From the NCBI RefSeq assembly GCF_036067295.1, contig NZ_CP107954.1, forward strand, positions 7,006,001 through 7,070,000: 64,000 nt of DNA. The letters are read 5' to 3'. A model generated the notes under the pieces. It had not been told where the DNA came from and did no database searches. It saw nothing but the letters and a program-made list of their open reading frames with translations. The translations under genes and the position numbers were made by a program. This stretch comes from Kribbella sp. NBC_00382 (GTDB lineage Bacteria > Actinomycetota > Actinomycetes > Propionibacteriales > Kribbellaceae). Below are positions 27,161 to 36,129 of the stretch, piece after piece (within the stretch, counting starts at the first letter, position 1; every line of letters begins with the position of its first letter).

Positions 27161-28755
27161 AGCTCCGGGGCGAAGGGCAGATCCGGTTGCCTGCGCAGGC
27201 CGATGCCGCTGCGGATCCCGGTCAGTTCACCGCCCCGGAGCACCTGCCGCCCGGCGACGAAGACATCGTCGACACCCTCAGCGAGCCGACGCGGATGGTT
27301 GTAGTCGGCCGGCGACCGGGTCGCGGCCGGGTCGACGACGATCAGATCGGCGATGCTGCCCGCGGTGAGCGAGCCGCGGCTGCCGAGGCGGAACCTACGA
27401 GCCGCGTTGGTGCTGAACGTGGTGGCGATGTCGGTCCAGCTGAGATCCCCGCGTTCGGCGGCGAAGACCGCGAGATAGCGGGCGAATGTCCCGAACGCGC
27501 GCGGATGCGGCGACCGCCCGACGAAGATGCCGTCGGAGCCGCCCAGGTGGGCCGGGTGCTTGAGATGCCCGGCCATCTCCGCGTCGTTGCGTTCTCTCGG
27601 CACCCTCATGATCACGCTGACCTCGAGGTCGGCCTCGGCCAGCACCTGGAGCGCCAACTCGGCGGGTGAGATGTCGAGCCGGCTCGCCGCCACGGACAGC
27701 GTCAGGCCATGCGCCCACTGATAGGAGTCCCTGGCGATGTGAGCGAAGCAGATGTTGTCTGCCCAGTTCGGCCCCATGTCCGCCCGGGCCGCCATGGCCG
27801 GGATCCACTCGGTGAGGAACTGCTGCCGTACCTGCGGGCGGGCGAGCTGCGCAACGCAGGAGTCGAATCCGCTCCGCAGAAAATCCGGGGGCAGTACGAG
27901 CATCGCCAAGATCGTGCAGCCTCGCGAGTACGGGTAGGAGTCGAAGCTCAGGTCGACTCCGGCGGCGATGAACTCGTCGACGAGTTCCACGATCAACTCC
28001 GACCTGGCATGGAAATGCGAGACATGGGTCCGGACGCCGCTCGCGTGGGCGATCGCGGCCACCTCGTCCAGGCCAGCTCGCGAGTTCTCCTCGTAACCGC
28101 CACGCATGTGGGTGACGTAGAGCCCATCGCACTCGGCGACCGGGACGCACAGCGCGGCGAGTTCGTCGACATCGGCGAAGCAGCCGGGGACGTAGTCCAG
28201 CCCGGTCGACAACCCGAGCGCGCCCTCGGTCATACCGGCGGCAACCAGGTCCCGCATCTGCCCTAGCTGAGTCTTTGTCGGCGTCGCGGCACTCAGACCG
28301 CAGACCAATTCCCGTACGGTGCCGGCCGGGATCAGGTATCCGACGTTGATCGGCGTGGTGTGCCGATAGCCTTCCAGCAGAGCGGCCACTCCCCCACCTC
28401 TGTAGCTCGGATGAGGCCCATTGATCGCCGCGAAGTAGCGGGTGGCGTACCGGCCTTCGCCAGGAGCGAACGACACCCCGTCCTGCCCGGCGATCACGGT
28501 CGTGACACCTTGCCGCAGCAGGGCGCGGCCGACCTCGTCGTCGAACACCGCCGCGTCGGCATGGGAGTGAGCATCGATCAGTCCCGGCAGGATGAGCCGG
28601 CCCGAGCAGTCGACCACCCGCTCACCCGGTTCTGGCCGCACCGTACCGACGGCAGCGACCCGCCCATCAGTGATCCGCAGATCACCGGACACTGTCCCCG
28701 GCCCCAGTCGCGCATCAACCAGCGCTCCGCCTCGCAGTACTAACGACTCGCTCAT
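27157..28755 (-). CDS. Amidohydrolase, N-acyl-D-amino-acid deacylase/D-aminoacylase family
   Basis: A 532-residue metal-dependent amidohydrolase. The H-x-H metal motif is HSH at 63-65 (GLIDAHSHAD). Later histidines lie in YVTHMRGGYE and THVSHFHAR, and a late catalytic-type aspartate lies in LGGSDGIFVG. Most D-aminoacylases have a bridging cysteine in GNCG, but here the equivalent is GQDG (D92), as in a subgroup of the family. The ATG at 28755 is preferred over a GTG two codons earlier. It is the last gene of the transporter operon, 33 bases after the SDR gene. It probably removes an acyl group from an imported amino compound; acetamido-sugar or acyl-amino acid cannot be decided. Confidence 0.85.
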   Translation of the reverse strand: MSESLVLRGGALVDARLGPGTVSGDLRITDGRVAAVGTVRPEPGERVVDCSGRLILPGLIDAHSHADAAVFDDEVGRALLRQGVTTVIAGQDGVSFAPGEGRYATRYFAAINGPHPSYRGGGVAALLEGYRHTTPINVGYLIPAGTVRELVCGLSAATPTKTQLGQMRDLVAAGMTEGALGLSTGLDYVPGCFADVDELAALCVPVAECDGLYVTHMRGGYEENSRAGLDEVAAIAHASGVRTHVSHFHARSELIVELVDEFIAAGVDLSFDSYPYSRGCTILAMLVLPPDFLRSGFDSCVAQLARPQVRQQFLTEWIPAMAARADMGPNWADNICFAHIARDSYQWAHGLTLSVAASRLDISPAELALQVLAEADLEVSVIMRVPRERNDAEMAGHLKHPAHLGGSDGIFVGRSPHPRAFGTFARYLAVFAAERGDLSWTDIATTFSTNAARRFRLGSRGSLTAGSIADLIVVDPAATRSPADYNHPRRLAEGVDDVFVAGRQVLRGGELTGIRSGIGLRRQPDLPFAPEL

Positions 28756-28788
28756 CCGCACCCCAGGGCGTCTTGGTCACTCACGAGT

Positions 28789-29571
28789 TCAACGACGGGG
28801 GCTGGAATCGTCCGCGAGCTCAGCCACCGCCACGTTGCCGGCCAGCAGGCCACCGTCGACCGGCAGGGTGATTCCGGTGATCCAGGATGCCTGATCGGAG
28901 GCCAGGAACAGCACCGCATCACTGACGTCCTCGCTCTGGCCGACCCTGCCCATTGGATAGAACCGCTGGAGGCGGTCGAGGACGGCCGGGTTCCTGTCGA
29001 TCCGGCGCTGCCAGGCGGGCGTCGCGATGGAGGCCGGCGCCACTGCATTACAGCGGATCCCGTAGCGGCCGTACTCGGCCGCGATGGATCTGGTGAACGA
29101 GATCAGCCCCGCCTTCGCCGCGGAGTAGACGGTCTGGCCGAAGTACTGCATGCCGTTCACCGAGCTGAGGTTCACGATCACCCCGCTTCCCTTCGTGACC
29201 ATGCCCGGTAGCACTGCCCGGGTGAGTCGCATCGCACCCGCCAGATCGACGTTCAGCTCGTGCAGCAACGCCTCGTCACTCATCTCGGTGAACGGCGTAT
29301 CCGAGCAGATCATCGCGTTGTTGATCAAAACATCGATCTGACCGCGCCGATCCCGAATCTCGGCCGGCACATCCCGGATCGCTTCTACATCGGTGACGTC
29401 CAGCCGCAGTGCGAAGCTACCGGGCGTCATGGCCACCGTCTCGTCGGCCGCGGCCTCGTCGATGTCGGTGACCGCCACCACCGCCCCCTCACCGGCGAAT
29501 GCCTGTGCGGTCACCCGTCCGATGCCCGACCCGGCACCGGTGATCAGCACAACCCGATCCTGAAATCGCAT
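28789..29571 (-). CDS. SDR-family oxidoreductase
   Basis: A 260-residue classical short-chain dehydrogenase. The cofactor motif TGAGSGIG is at 11-18, D in DVT near 58-60, NNA at 84-86, the catalytic serine in LSSVNG (about 136) and YSAAK with Y149 and K153. An aspartate-containing TDID after the second strand suggests NAD rather than NADP. Its ATG shares one base with the stop of the FAD oxidoreductase (TGATG), so translation is coupled. The likely role is redox of an alcohol or ketone on the sugar handled by this operon. Confidence 0.9.
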   Translation of the reverse strand: MRFQDRVVLITGAGSGIGRVTAQAFAGEGAVVAVTDIDEAAADETVAMTPGSFALRLDVTDVEAIRDVPAEIRDRRGQIDVLINNAMICSDTPFTEMSDEALLHELNVDLAGAMRLTRAVLPGMVTKGSGVIVNLSSVNGMQYFGQTVYSAAKAGLISFTRSIAAEYGRYGIRCNAVAPASIATPAWQRRIDRNPAVLDRLQRFYPMGRVGQSEDVSDAVLFLASDQASWITGITLPVDGGLLAGNVAVAELADDSSPRR

Positions 29572-31799
29572 CAGTACGCACGCAACGAGACCACGTGAGC
29601 GTGCGGGTCTCCCCCGGTTACCTGTGCGACCAACCGGATCGCCTCGGCCCTGAGCTCTTGTTCGAACACGTGCGTCACCTTGCGCCGCTGATTGCCCGTC
29701 ACGGCAGCAACCTCGACCCAGCCCTCGGCGGTCTCTGCCTGGATGGTGTAGTCGGTCAGCAACCCTGGCATGGTGGGGAACTCGGTCTTGTGGCGATGAA
29801 GGTTGATCAGGTCGATGTCCAGCGAGTCATCAAGGATGACGGTCAGCTCGGTGAAAGTTGCCCGCTCGCTCCAGCGAAGTTCGATCCATGGACTGGGATC
29901 ATCGGCGAACGGCGCGCTGACCCACATGTTCGGTCCGCCAAAGGGACGCGCGTACCCTCCGATGACGTGGCGCGCAGCGTAGACGTCGCCATTTCCCCGC
30001 GTACGCAGGCAGATAGAGCGGCGATGCTCCGCCAACTTCCAATGCCTGAACTGCTCGGGCCAGACCTCGTCGGGCCCGGCGTCGCGATACCGAAAGACCA
30101 AGACACCCGGCTCGGAACGATCAGCGAGCTGCAGCCGGGCCAGCGGATTCTTCTCGATCACCACGAAGACATTGGCCGCAGCATCCAGCCTGGTCTTCAC
30201 CGGAACCTCGATCCACTCCGCTCGGCCGCCCGCGACAGCCACCGTGGCGGAGCTGATCGGTGAGCCAGGCAGGTAGACCTGGGCCTTGTCGGTGGCATGA
30301 ACCGTGACGACGATCTCGGTATCGACATCAGCCTCGACCAACAACTCAAGGCCCTCGAACCCCGGTACGACCGGCAGGACCACTCCCACCGCGGACCTCA
30401 ACTCGAAGGCCTCCACAATCGGCCCCTCGACGCAGACCTCACGCAGCGTCGAGGATGCCGTGGCGGTCGCGGTGAGCGACTGGTTCGCCGGATCAGTGTC
30501 CGCCAGCCCGAGCACCGATGCGTCCGACCGGGTCAACGCACGCTGATAGAGCCCCAACTCCTCCGTCGCCAACTGCCTCGGCGTCAACTCATTGCCAACA
30601 GCAACCGCAGCACCCAGTCCTGCCGCCTCACCGGTCAGCGCACAGGTCGCCATCACCCTGGTCGATCCGAACGCGACATGGCTGGCCGAGATGTTCCGGC
30701 CGGCCATCCACATGTTGGTGACATTGCGCGAGTACAGCGATCGCAGCGGGATGTGGTAGTTCCCGTCAGGGTGCCAGTGCCGAGAGCCCGGCTCGGTGGC
30801 GTAGACCCCACCTGCCGGATGCAGGTCGATCGACCAGCCGCCGAAGCCTGCCTTGTCGTCGAACTCGGTCTGATTCAGTACGTCCTGCTGGGTCAGCACC
30901 ACATCGCCGAGAAACCGCCGGTACTCGCGCTTGCCAGGAACAGCGCCGATCCACTCCAAAGTGAGATTGTCCGCCTCGAACTTCCCCGAGTTCTTGATGT
31001 AGTCCCAGATCCCGTAGACCACTCCTTGCAACTCGTCCCGGATCCGGGCGTCGTCGTGCACGATGTCCAGCTCGCCGCCCCACTCGATCCACCAGTAGGC
31101 ACACCCGTTCCGGTCAGGCGTGATCAGCCGATGCTCCGGGATGCCGGTCCGCTCGATGTCCACCGCGAAACTCGGCGCGACGAAGCTGACCGGATGCCCG
31201 GCATCCTTGGTGTAGAACAAGATCGTGCTACCCAGCGTCGTCCGATCCGGTACTACGGGCGCCCACGACTCACCATAAACGTCTCGCGACTCACGCCCCG
31301 TCGAATGATCGGCGCCGGCAAGATACCCAAGAAAGCCATCACCCGTGCAGTCGCAAAAAGCCTCACTGGTAAAGGTGATCAGCCGCTCGGACCCCATCAT
31401 CCACCCCGTGACGGATCGAATCGTTCGCGCCTGCGCCGGCCCGTCCACGTCCGCCTCGCGAAGATCGGTGTTGAGGAACAGCGTGATGTTCGGCTCAGCA
31501 CGCACTGCCTCCAGCACGACCAGGTCCCAATAGTACGGGTTCCCGTCGGGATTGACGGCCTGGTTCCGGAGCCAGAGCTCTCCCATGATGCCGGTCTCGC
31601 GGGCGTACTGCTGCACGCCGTGAGCGGTTGCACCACAGACCCAGACCCGGATCTCGCTCGAGGAGTTGCCGCCCAGTACCGGCCGGTTCTGGACGAGACT
31701 GACGGTCGCGCCCTGGCGGGCGGCGGCGATCGCCGCGCAGACCCCGGCCAAGCCACCGCCGATGACAGTCACGTCGGAGGTCACTTGTTCTACTCGCAC
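29571..31799 (-). CDS. FAD-dependent oxidoreductase with C-terminal carbohydrate-binding-like domain
   Basis: A 742-residue flavoprotein. The dinucleotide motif VIGGGLAGVCAAIAAARQG starts near residue 12, PVLGGNSSSEIRVWVCG follows as in FAD_oxidored-type proteins, and NMWMAGRNISASHVAFGSTR near 370-390 is the second FAD element. Residues from about 560 form a beta-sandwich-like end (WIELRWSERATFTELTVI). I prefer the GTG at 31799, with a purine-rich GAGAGAG upstream, over the GTG at 31829. It follows the permease gene by 54 bases and overlaps the SDR by one base. It has no export signal, so it probably oxidises the imported compound in the cytoplasm. Confidence 0.85.
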   Translation of the reverse strand: MRVEQVTSDVTVIGGGLAGVCAAIAAARQGATVSLVQNRPVLGGNSSSEIRVWVCGATAHGVQQYARETGIMGELWLRNQAVNPDGNPYYWDLVVLEAVRAEPNITLFLNTDLREADVDGPAQARTIRSVTGWMMGSERLITFTSEAFCDCTGDGFLGYLAGADHSTGRESRDVYGESWAPVVPDRTTLGSTILFYTKDAGHPVSFVAPSFAVDIERTGIPEHRLITPDRNGCAYWWIEWGGELDIVHDDARIRDELQGVVYGIWDYIKNSGKFEADNLTLEWIGAVPGKREYRRFLGDVVLTQQDVLNQTEFDDKAGFGGWSIDLHPAGGVYATEPGSRHWHPDGNYHIPLRSLYSRNVTNMWMAGRNISASHVAFGSTRVMATCALTGEAAGLGAAVAVGNELTPRQLATEELGLYQRALTRSDASVLGLADTDPANQSLTATATASSTLREVCVEGPIVEAFELRSAVGVVLPVVPGFEGLELLVEADVDTEIVVTVHATDKAQVYLPGSPISSATVAVAGGRAEWIEVPVKTRLDAAANVFVVIEKNPLARLQLADRSEPGVLVFRYRDAGPDEVWPEQFRHWKLAEHRRSICLRTRGNGDVYAARHVIGGYARPFGGPNMWVSAPFADDPSPWIELRWSERATFTELTVILDDSLDIDLINLHRHKTEFPTMPGLLTDYTIQAETAEGWVEVAAVTGNQRRKVTHVFEQELRAEAIRLVAQVTGGDPHAHVVSLRAY

Positions 31800-31853
31800 G
31801 TTCAGCTCTCTCTTTCGTGGTGATTGCACATGGCAACTATCAGCCCGCGCGGA

Positions 31854-32741
31854 TCACTTCAGCCCGGTGAAGGCAAGGGCGGCGACGAACTGGCGCTGGA
31901 AGATCAGGAAGACGATCAGAATCGGTAGTACCGACGACACCGAGGCAGCCATCGCCAGGCCGGCCGACAGCCCGCCGTCACCGTCCACGAACTGGGTCAG
32001 CCCGAGCGGGATGGTGTAACGCGAGTCGTCCGACAGCATGACCAGCGGCGTCTCGTAGTCGTTCCACGACCCGACGAACCGGATGATTCCGAGCGCGGCG
32101 AGCATCGGACGGGCCAGCGGTAGATAGATCCGCCAGAACACTCCCCACTCGGAGGCCCCGTCCAGCCGGGCGGCTTCGGCCAGTTCGGTGGGCGTGGCGA
32201 TGAAGAACTGCCGGAGCAGGAAGGTGCCGTACAAGGTGAACAGTCCAGGAAGGATCAGTGCGAACAGCGTGTTGTAGAGGCCGACCTGCTGGAAGAACAT
32301 GAAGCGCGGAACGAGCAGTAGCTGGGACGGGACGATGGCCGTGGAAAGGTAGATGAAAAAGACCTTGTTCCGGCCACGGAAGGTCAGCAGGGCGAAGGCA
32401 TAGCCCGCCATCGAGGAGGTGATCAGGTCGCCCGCGACACTGACCGAGGTCACCAGCAGTGAGTTGCCGAAGTACCGCAACATCGAGTGATCGCCCAGCC
32501 AGACCTCGGCGTAGTTCGCCCACTGGATCGGGTGCGGGATCCACCGCATCGGCGCAGTGAACACGTCGATGTTTCGCTTGAGCGAGGACGAGACCATCCA
32601 GACGAGCGGCGCGATGAAGCCGAGCGCGAAGATCCACAGCACGGCAGCGAGGACATACTTCCGGATCTGCCGCGGGAGCCGCGACAGCCGGGCGCTGGTG
32701 GCACGAGGACGAGTACTGACGACCCCGGTCGCGCCGCTCAC
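31854..32741 (-). CDS. Carbohydrate ABC transporter permease, MalG type
   Basis: A 295-residue permease with six membrane segments and the EAA loop EAARLDGASEWGVFWRIYLP near 192-211, which contacts the ATPase. It starts at the GTG at 32741, which overlaps the stop of the upstream permease (GTGA); a start at 32774 inside that gene is less likely. As usual for this family in actinobacteria, the ATPase is not encoded here and a shared MsiK-like subunit elsewhere is expected. Import of an oligosaccharide or sugar derivative. Confidence 0.92.
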   Translation of the reverse strand: MSGATGVVSTRPRATSARLSRLPRQIRKYVLAAVLWIFALGFIAPLVWMVSSSLKRNIDVFTAPMRWIPHPIQWANYAEVWLGDHSMLRYFGNSLLVTSVSVAGDLITSSMAGYAFALLTFRGRNKVFFIYLSTAIVPSQLLLVPRFMFFQQVGLYNTLFALILPGLFTLYGTFLLRQFFIATPTELAEAARLDGASEWGVFWRIYLPLARPMLAALGIIRFVGSWNDYETPLVMLSDDSRYTIPLGLTQFVDGDGGLSAGLAMAASVSSVLPILIVFLIFQRQFVAALAFTGLK

Positions 32742-33676
32742 GTGTACAGCCCGCGGCCGCGCTGGAATCGCCACATCACAACACTCAGTGCGAGTACGCC
32801 GAGAAAGCTCATGATCCCGATCGCCGCGGCGTAGCCGAACCGGTAGAACTGAAAGCCCTGTTCGTACATGTAATAGGACAGCACCGTCGTGGAATCGCCC
32901 GGGCCACCTTGGGTGAGGAAGGCGATCAGGCCGAAGCCCTGTGAGTGGCTGATCAGCATCGTGACTCCCAGGAAGGTCGTGGTCGGCATCAACGATCGCC
33001 AGGTCACCGTCCTGAACCGGGCGAACGGTCCCGCCCCGTCCAGCAGCGCAGCTTCGTGCAGGCTCGGCGGCATGCTCTGCAGGGCGGCGACGTAGATGAC
33101 CGCGCAGTATCCGACGCCGGACCAGGTGACGATCAGTACCAGCGACGGCAGTCCCCAGACCTCCGAGACCAGCCAGCCAGGCGTCGAGGACAGGCCGAGG
33201 CCACGGAGGATCCGGTTGATCGGCCCGTTTCCTGGATCGAGGAGCAGTAGCCAGATCATGCCGATGGCGATCGAGCTGACGATGTGCGGGACGAAGAAGA
33301 TCACCCGGAGGACCGCGCGCCCGGGAACATCGGTGTTCAACGCGAGACCGAGCAGCAGTCCGAGCAACATCGTGCCGGGAACGCTGATGCCGGCGTACCC
33401 GACAGTGCGCAGGGCCGAGCTCCAGAAGAGCGGGTCGCCGAGCAGTTCGACGAAATTGTCCAGCCCGACGAAATGGATCGCGCCGAGACCGGAGACCACG
33501 TTCCAGTTGGTGAAGGCGATGCCAAGGCCGGCGACCAGCGGAATCAGGGTGAAGGCCAAGAAGCCCAGCAAGTTCGGGGCGATGAACAGCCAGCCGACCC
33601 TGGTCGGTGTTCGTCTCGACCGTGCGGGCCGATGCTGAACAACGGCCGGCGCACTCTTGACGATGACGTCGGTCAT
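32738..33676 (-). CDS. Carbohydrate ABC transporter permease, MalF type
   Basis: A 312-residue permease with about six membrane segments (first WLFIAPNLLGFLAFTLIPLV) and the EAA loop HEAALLDGAGPFARFRTVTW near 205-225. It lies 18 bases after the binding-protein gene and overlaps the MalG-type gene by four bases. Together they form the membrane channel of the importer. Confidence 0.92.
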   Translation of the reverse strand: MTDVIVKSAPAVVQHRPARSRRTPTRVGWLFIAPNLLGFLAFTLIPLVAGLGIAFTNWNVVSGLGAIHFVGLDNFVELLGDPLFWSSALRTVGYAGISVPGTMLLGLLLGLALNTDVPGRAVLRVIFFVPHIVSSIAIGMIWLLLLDPGNGPINRILRGLGLSSTPGWLVSEVWGLPSLVLIVTWSGVGYCAVIYVAALQSMPPSLHEAALLDGAGPFARFRTVTWRSLMPTTTFLGVTMLISHSQGFGLIAFLTQGGPGDSTTVLSYYMYEQGFQFYRFGYAAAIGIMSFLGVLALSVVMWRFQRGRGLYT

Positions 33677-33694
33677 GGTGTGGACACCCCGGTC

Positions 33695-35023
33695 TCAGCT
33701 CGCCTTGCGGATCGCCGCATCAGACTGCGCCGTCATCTGCTGCACCCACTGATCGACCGAGATAGAGCCGAGGAACGCCTGGTCGTTCAGCTTCGTCTGC
33801 AGGTCGGCGATCTCGGTCGAGGCGGTGAAGATCGTGTCCACCGGAATCTTCATGGCCGGGTCGAAGAGCACCTTGCCGAACGAGTCGACGTCGTAGAGCT
33901 TCGTCATGTCCGGCCCGAGCAGCTGGCTGATCGCGTCAGCCTTCTTGGCCGGGTCCGGTAGCGAGGGCAGCCGGCCGCCCTTGATCATGTAGGCGCCCGC
34001 GTTGGTCACCCAGTACTTGAGAAACGTCCAGGCCGCGTCCTGCTGGGTCGACTTGGTACTGATCGACATCAAGTCGCCGTAGGCGCCTGGATTCCAGTAC
34101 GCCTTGCCCTTGACCGGCGCAGGGACCGGGTAGGCGCGCACCTTGAAGGAGTGGGGATATTGTTTGGTGTCGCTGATGTAGCGCACCAGGAATGCCTGAG
34201 TGCTGAACATCGCGAACTGCCCACCCAGAAAGGCGTTCTGCGCGAACGTCTGCAGCTTCTGGGCCAGCACCGTCTTGTGTGGGACGGCGCTGCGATCCTT
34301 CTGCATCGCGACCCCCAGCTCGACCTGTTTGCGCCAGGCGGCATCGGCGAAGTTCGACGCCTGACCGCCCTTCTGATAGTTGGCATCCGGGCCGAGGGCC
34401 GGGACCCCGATGGCCGGCGAACCAAGGGACCCACTGACTGAGCCAACCGTGAGTCGTTTGGCGATCCGGTGGTAATCCTCGACGTCCCAGTCGTCTGGGA
34501 TCTCGATGCCGGCCTTGTCGAGCAGGTCGGCATTCGCCATCACGAGCTGGGGCGACCTTGCCGCAGGCACGGTGTAGACCTTGCCGTCGAAGACGTAATT
34601 CGCTCGTGGGGTGGCGCCCGCGGCGAACTTCGCGAAACTGGCTTCTGCCGCGATTTTCTGGCTCAGATCGAGCAGAAGCCCAGCAGAGACACGCTTACTG
34701 GCTCTCGGTGGTCCGTAGCTGAAGATCACGTCGATCGGCACCCCACCCTGGAGAGCGGTGTCAAGCTTCAGGTTGCCCGTCGCGTCGTTCACATAGCGCG
34801 TGTACTTGACCTTGATGCCCGGATTGGCCTTCTCGAAGGCGGCAATCATGTCGCCAGGCCCGGAATCTTCCGGCACGCCGCCCCATACGTTCAGCACACC
34901 GGCGGATCCGGACGAACCTTGAGTACTGCAGGCGGCCAGCGCCGTGGCGCCGGCGGCAACGGCGAAGGCGCCGCCGAGGAGCCGACGACGGCTCACCAAG
35001 GCGGCGGGTGCAGAGATCACCAC
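33695..35023 (-). CDS. Extracellular solute-binding lipoprotein of the sugar ABC transporter
   Basis: A 442-residue family 1 binding protein. The signal has an arginine run (SRRRLLGG) and a lipobox LAAC ending at Cys32, so it is probably exported by Tat or Sec and lipid-anchored. The mature part has the usual GVLNVWGG...MIAAFEKANPGIKVKY opening. The GTG at 35023 is favoured because AAGGAG sits 5 bases upstream; a longer frame to 35050 would run through that site. It is the first gene of a six-gene operon and carries the 23-bp repeat in its promoter. Confidence 0.9.
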   Translation of the reverse strand: MVISAPAALVSRRRLLGGAFAVAAGATALAACSTQGSSGSAGVLNVWGGVPEDSGPGDMIAAFEKANPGIKVKYTRYVNDATGNLKLDTALQGGVPIDVIFSYGPPRASKRVSAGLLLDLSQKIAAEASFAKFAAGATPRANYVFDGKVYTVPAARSPQLVMANADLLDKAGIEIPDDWDVEDYHRIAKRLTVGSVSGSLGSPAIGVPALGPDANYQKGGQASNFADAAWRKQVELGVAMQKDRSAVPHKTVLAQKLQTFAQNAFLGGQFAMFSTQAFLVRYISDTKQYPHSFKVRAYPVPAPVKGKAYWNPGAYGDLMSISTKSTQQDAAWTFLKYWVTNAGAYMIKGGRLPSLPDPAKKADAISQLLGPDMTKLYDVDSFGKVLFDPAMKIPVDTIFTASTEIADLQTKLNDQAFLGSISVDQWVQQMTAQSDAAIRKAS

Positions 35024-35074
35024 GGATGCTCCTTCGATATGTTCCAGCATTGGTCTGCTAGATGCATCTCGGAC

Positions 35075-35097
35075 ACCGTATCAGCGTAATACGCATA
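35075..35097 (-). promoter_or_regulatory. Operator copy 1, upstream of the transporter operon
   Basis: This 23-base sequence contains the perfect palindrome GCGTATTACGC and ends in TACGGT, a possible -10 hexamer, when read toward the binding-protein gene. An exact copy lies at 37384-37406 in front of the second catabolic unit. Position 52-74 bases before the GTG at 35023 and overlap with a possible promoter fit a repressor site. Confidence 0.75.
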
Positions 35098-35289
35098 GAG
35101 ATACGCTTTGAGTCAGCTTTCTCGGCGGACTTCAGTTGTATGCGCAGTGCACTTGGCTGACTCCAGGCGGTCGCCGAAGGACGTCACGCACTGGAAGAGA
35201 CCGGGAACGCGAGGACAGCAGTCGAGCGAGTCGAGGGATCACGCAATGGTGATGGAGCTGTGCGCGTCGACAGCGACGTCGTGATCGCC
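35098..35289. other. Intergenic region between the transporter operon and the IclR gene
   Basis: The 192 bases upstream of the operator carry no supportable gene. A further ATACGC half-site lies at 35101-35106, next to operator copy 1. The IclR gene ends on the right. I see no strong terminator. Confidence 0.4.
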
Positions 35290-36063
35290 TCAGGGAGTGC
35301 GGAGTGCGGACTCCAGCAGGCGACGACCGTCGTGGAGCCAGAGACGGAGCGTGTCCGGATCGATGCCAGGCTCGGCGACGCCCGTCAACGAGAGCGCCAA
35401 CGGTGGCTGACCTTCGTCCGGCGACTGAACGGGGATCGCAGCGCCGACGTCGCCACGCCGGCTCCAGCCGGGGAGGATGAGCACATCGTGCGCGACCTGC
35501 GCGGTCGCGAAGTCCAGCACCGCCTCCTCGGAGGAGGGAACTACGTCCTCGCCACGCCAGCCGAAGCGTTCCCGGGATCCGCGCAGGATCGTCAACGCCT
35601 CCTCGCGCGGGACGTCCAGCAGCAAGCGCAGACCGGGCGCCGAGAGGTGGACCGGGAAGTCCGACGTCACGAAGTCGATCGTGGGCGCGGTGGTGGAGGT
35701 TCGCAGGAAGTAGATCATCCTGCCCTTCCAGAGCGCGCCCAGAGTGACGCTGAAACCGGGACACAACTCGGCGATCTGCTCCATCGCCGCCCGCGGACGA
35801 GTCACCAAGGAGAACTTCGGGATGGTGCTCGCAGCCAGCGACAGCAGCCCGAAATCGGGAGCGAAACGGCCCCGCGACGGCCGGCGTACGTAGCCGTACT
35901 GAGCCAGCGTCGTCAGGATCCGGCTGATCGAGCTCTGGTGCAGGTTGAGCCGCCGTGCGATCTCCGTGGTGGTCAACGGCTCCGGGGACTCCACCAGCAT
36001 CTGCAGCACGTGGAGCCCACGCGCCAACGCTTGGTTGCTGGACGTGACCGGCTCACTATGCAC
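35290..36063 (-). CDS. IclR-family transcriptional regulator
   Basis: A 257-residue regulator. The N-terminal winged helix includes TTTEIARRLNLHQSSISRIL (about 31-50), and the C-terminal effector domain has the usual PGFSVTLGALWKGRMIYFLR opening and HLSAPGLRLLLD. The gene lies between the two operons that share the 23-bp palindromic element and is the most likely protein to bind it. No strong ribosome site precedes the ATG. The effector is probably a product of the imported sugar. Confidence 0.88.
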   Translation of the reverse strand: MHSEPVTSSNQALARGLHVLQMLVESPEPLTTTEIARRLNLHQSSISRILTTLAQYGYVRRPSRGRFAPDFGLLSLAASTIPKFSLVTRPRAAMEQIAELCPGFSVTLGALWKGRMIYFLRTSTTAPTIDFVTSDFPVHLSAPGLRLLLDVPREEALTILRGSRERFGWRGEDVVPSSEEAVLDFATAQVAHDVLILPGWSRRGDVGAAIPVQSPDEGQPPLALSLTGVAEPGIDPDTLRLWLHDGRRLLESALRTP

Positions 36064-36129
36064 AGACCGAGATTAACATGATCAGGGCCGCATAAGGCGC
36101 ACACAACTGCCTTTCGATGCACCTGACAC

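Noticed and set aside
30297..31823. 508-codon open frame on the plus strand
   Set aside because: It is antisense to the FAD oxidoreductase, has a high Arg/Gly/Pro composition and no motif; a product of the high-GC third codon position.
32742..32774. Longer start for the MalG-type permease
   Set aside because: It would overlap the MalF-type gene by 37 bases, whereas GTG at 32741 gives the common 4-base overlap and normal family length.
35132..35764. 210-codon minus-strand frame
   Set aside because: Overlaps the IclR gene on the same strand in another frame and lacks domains.
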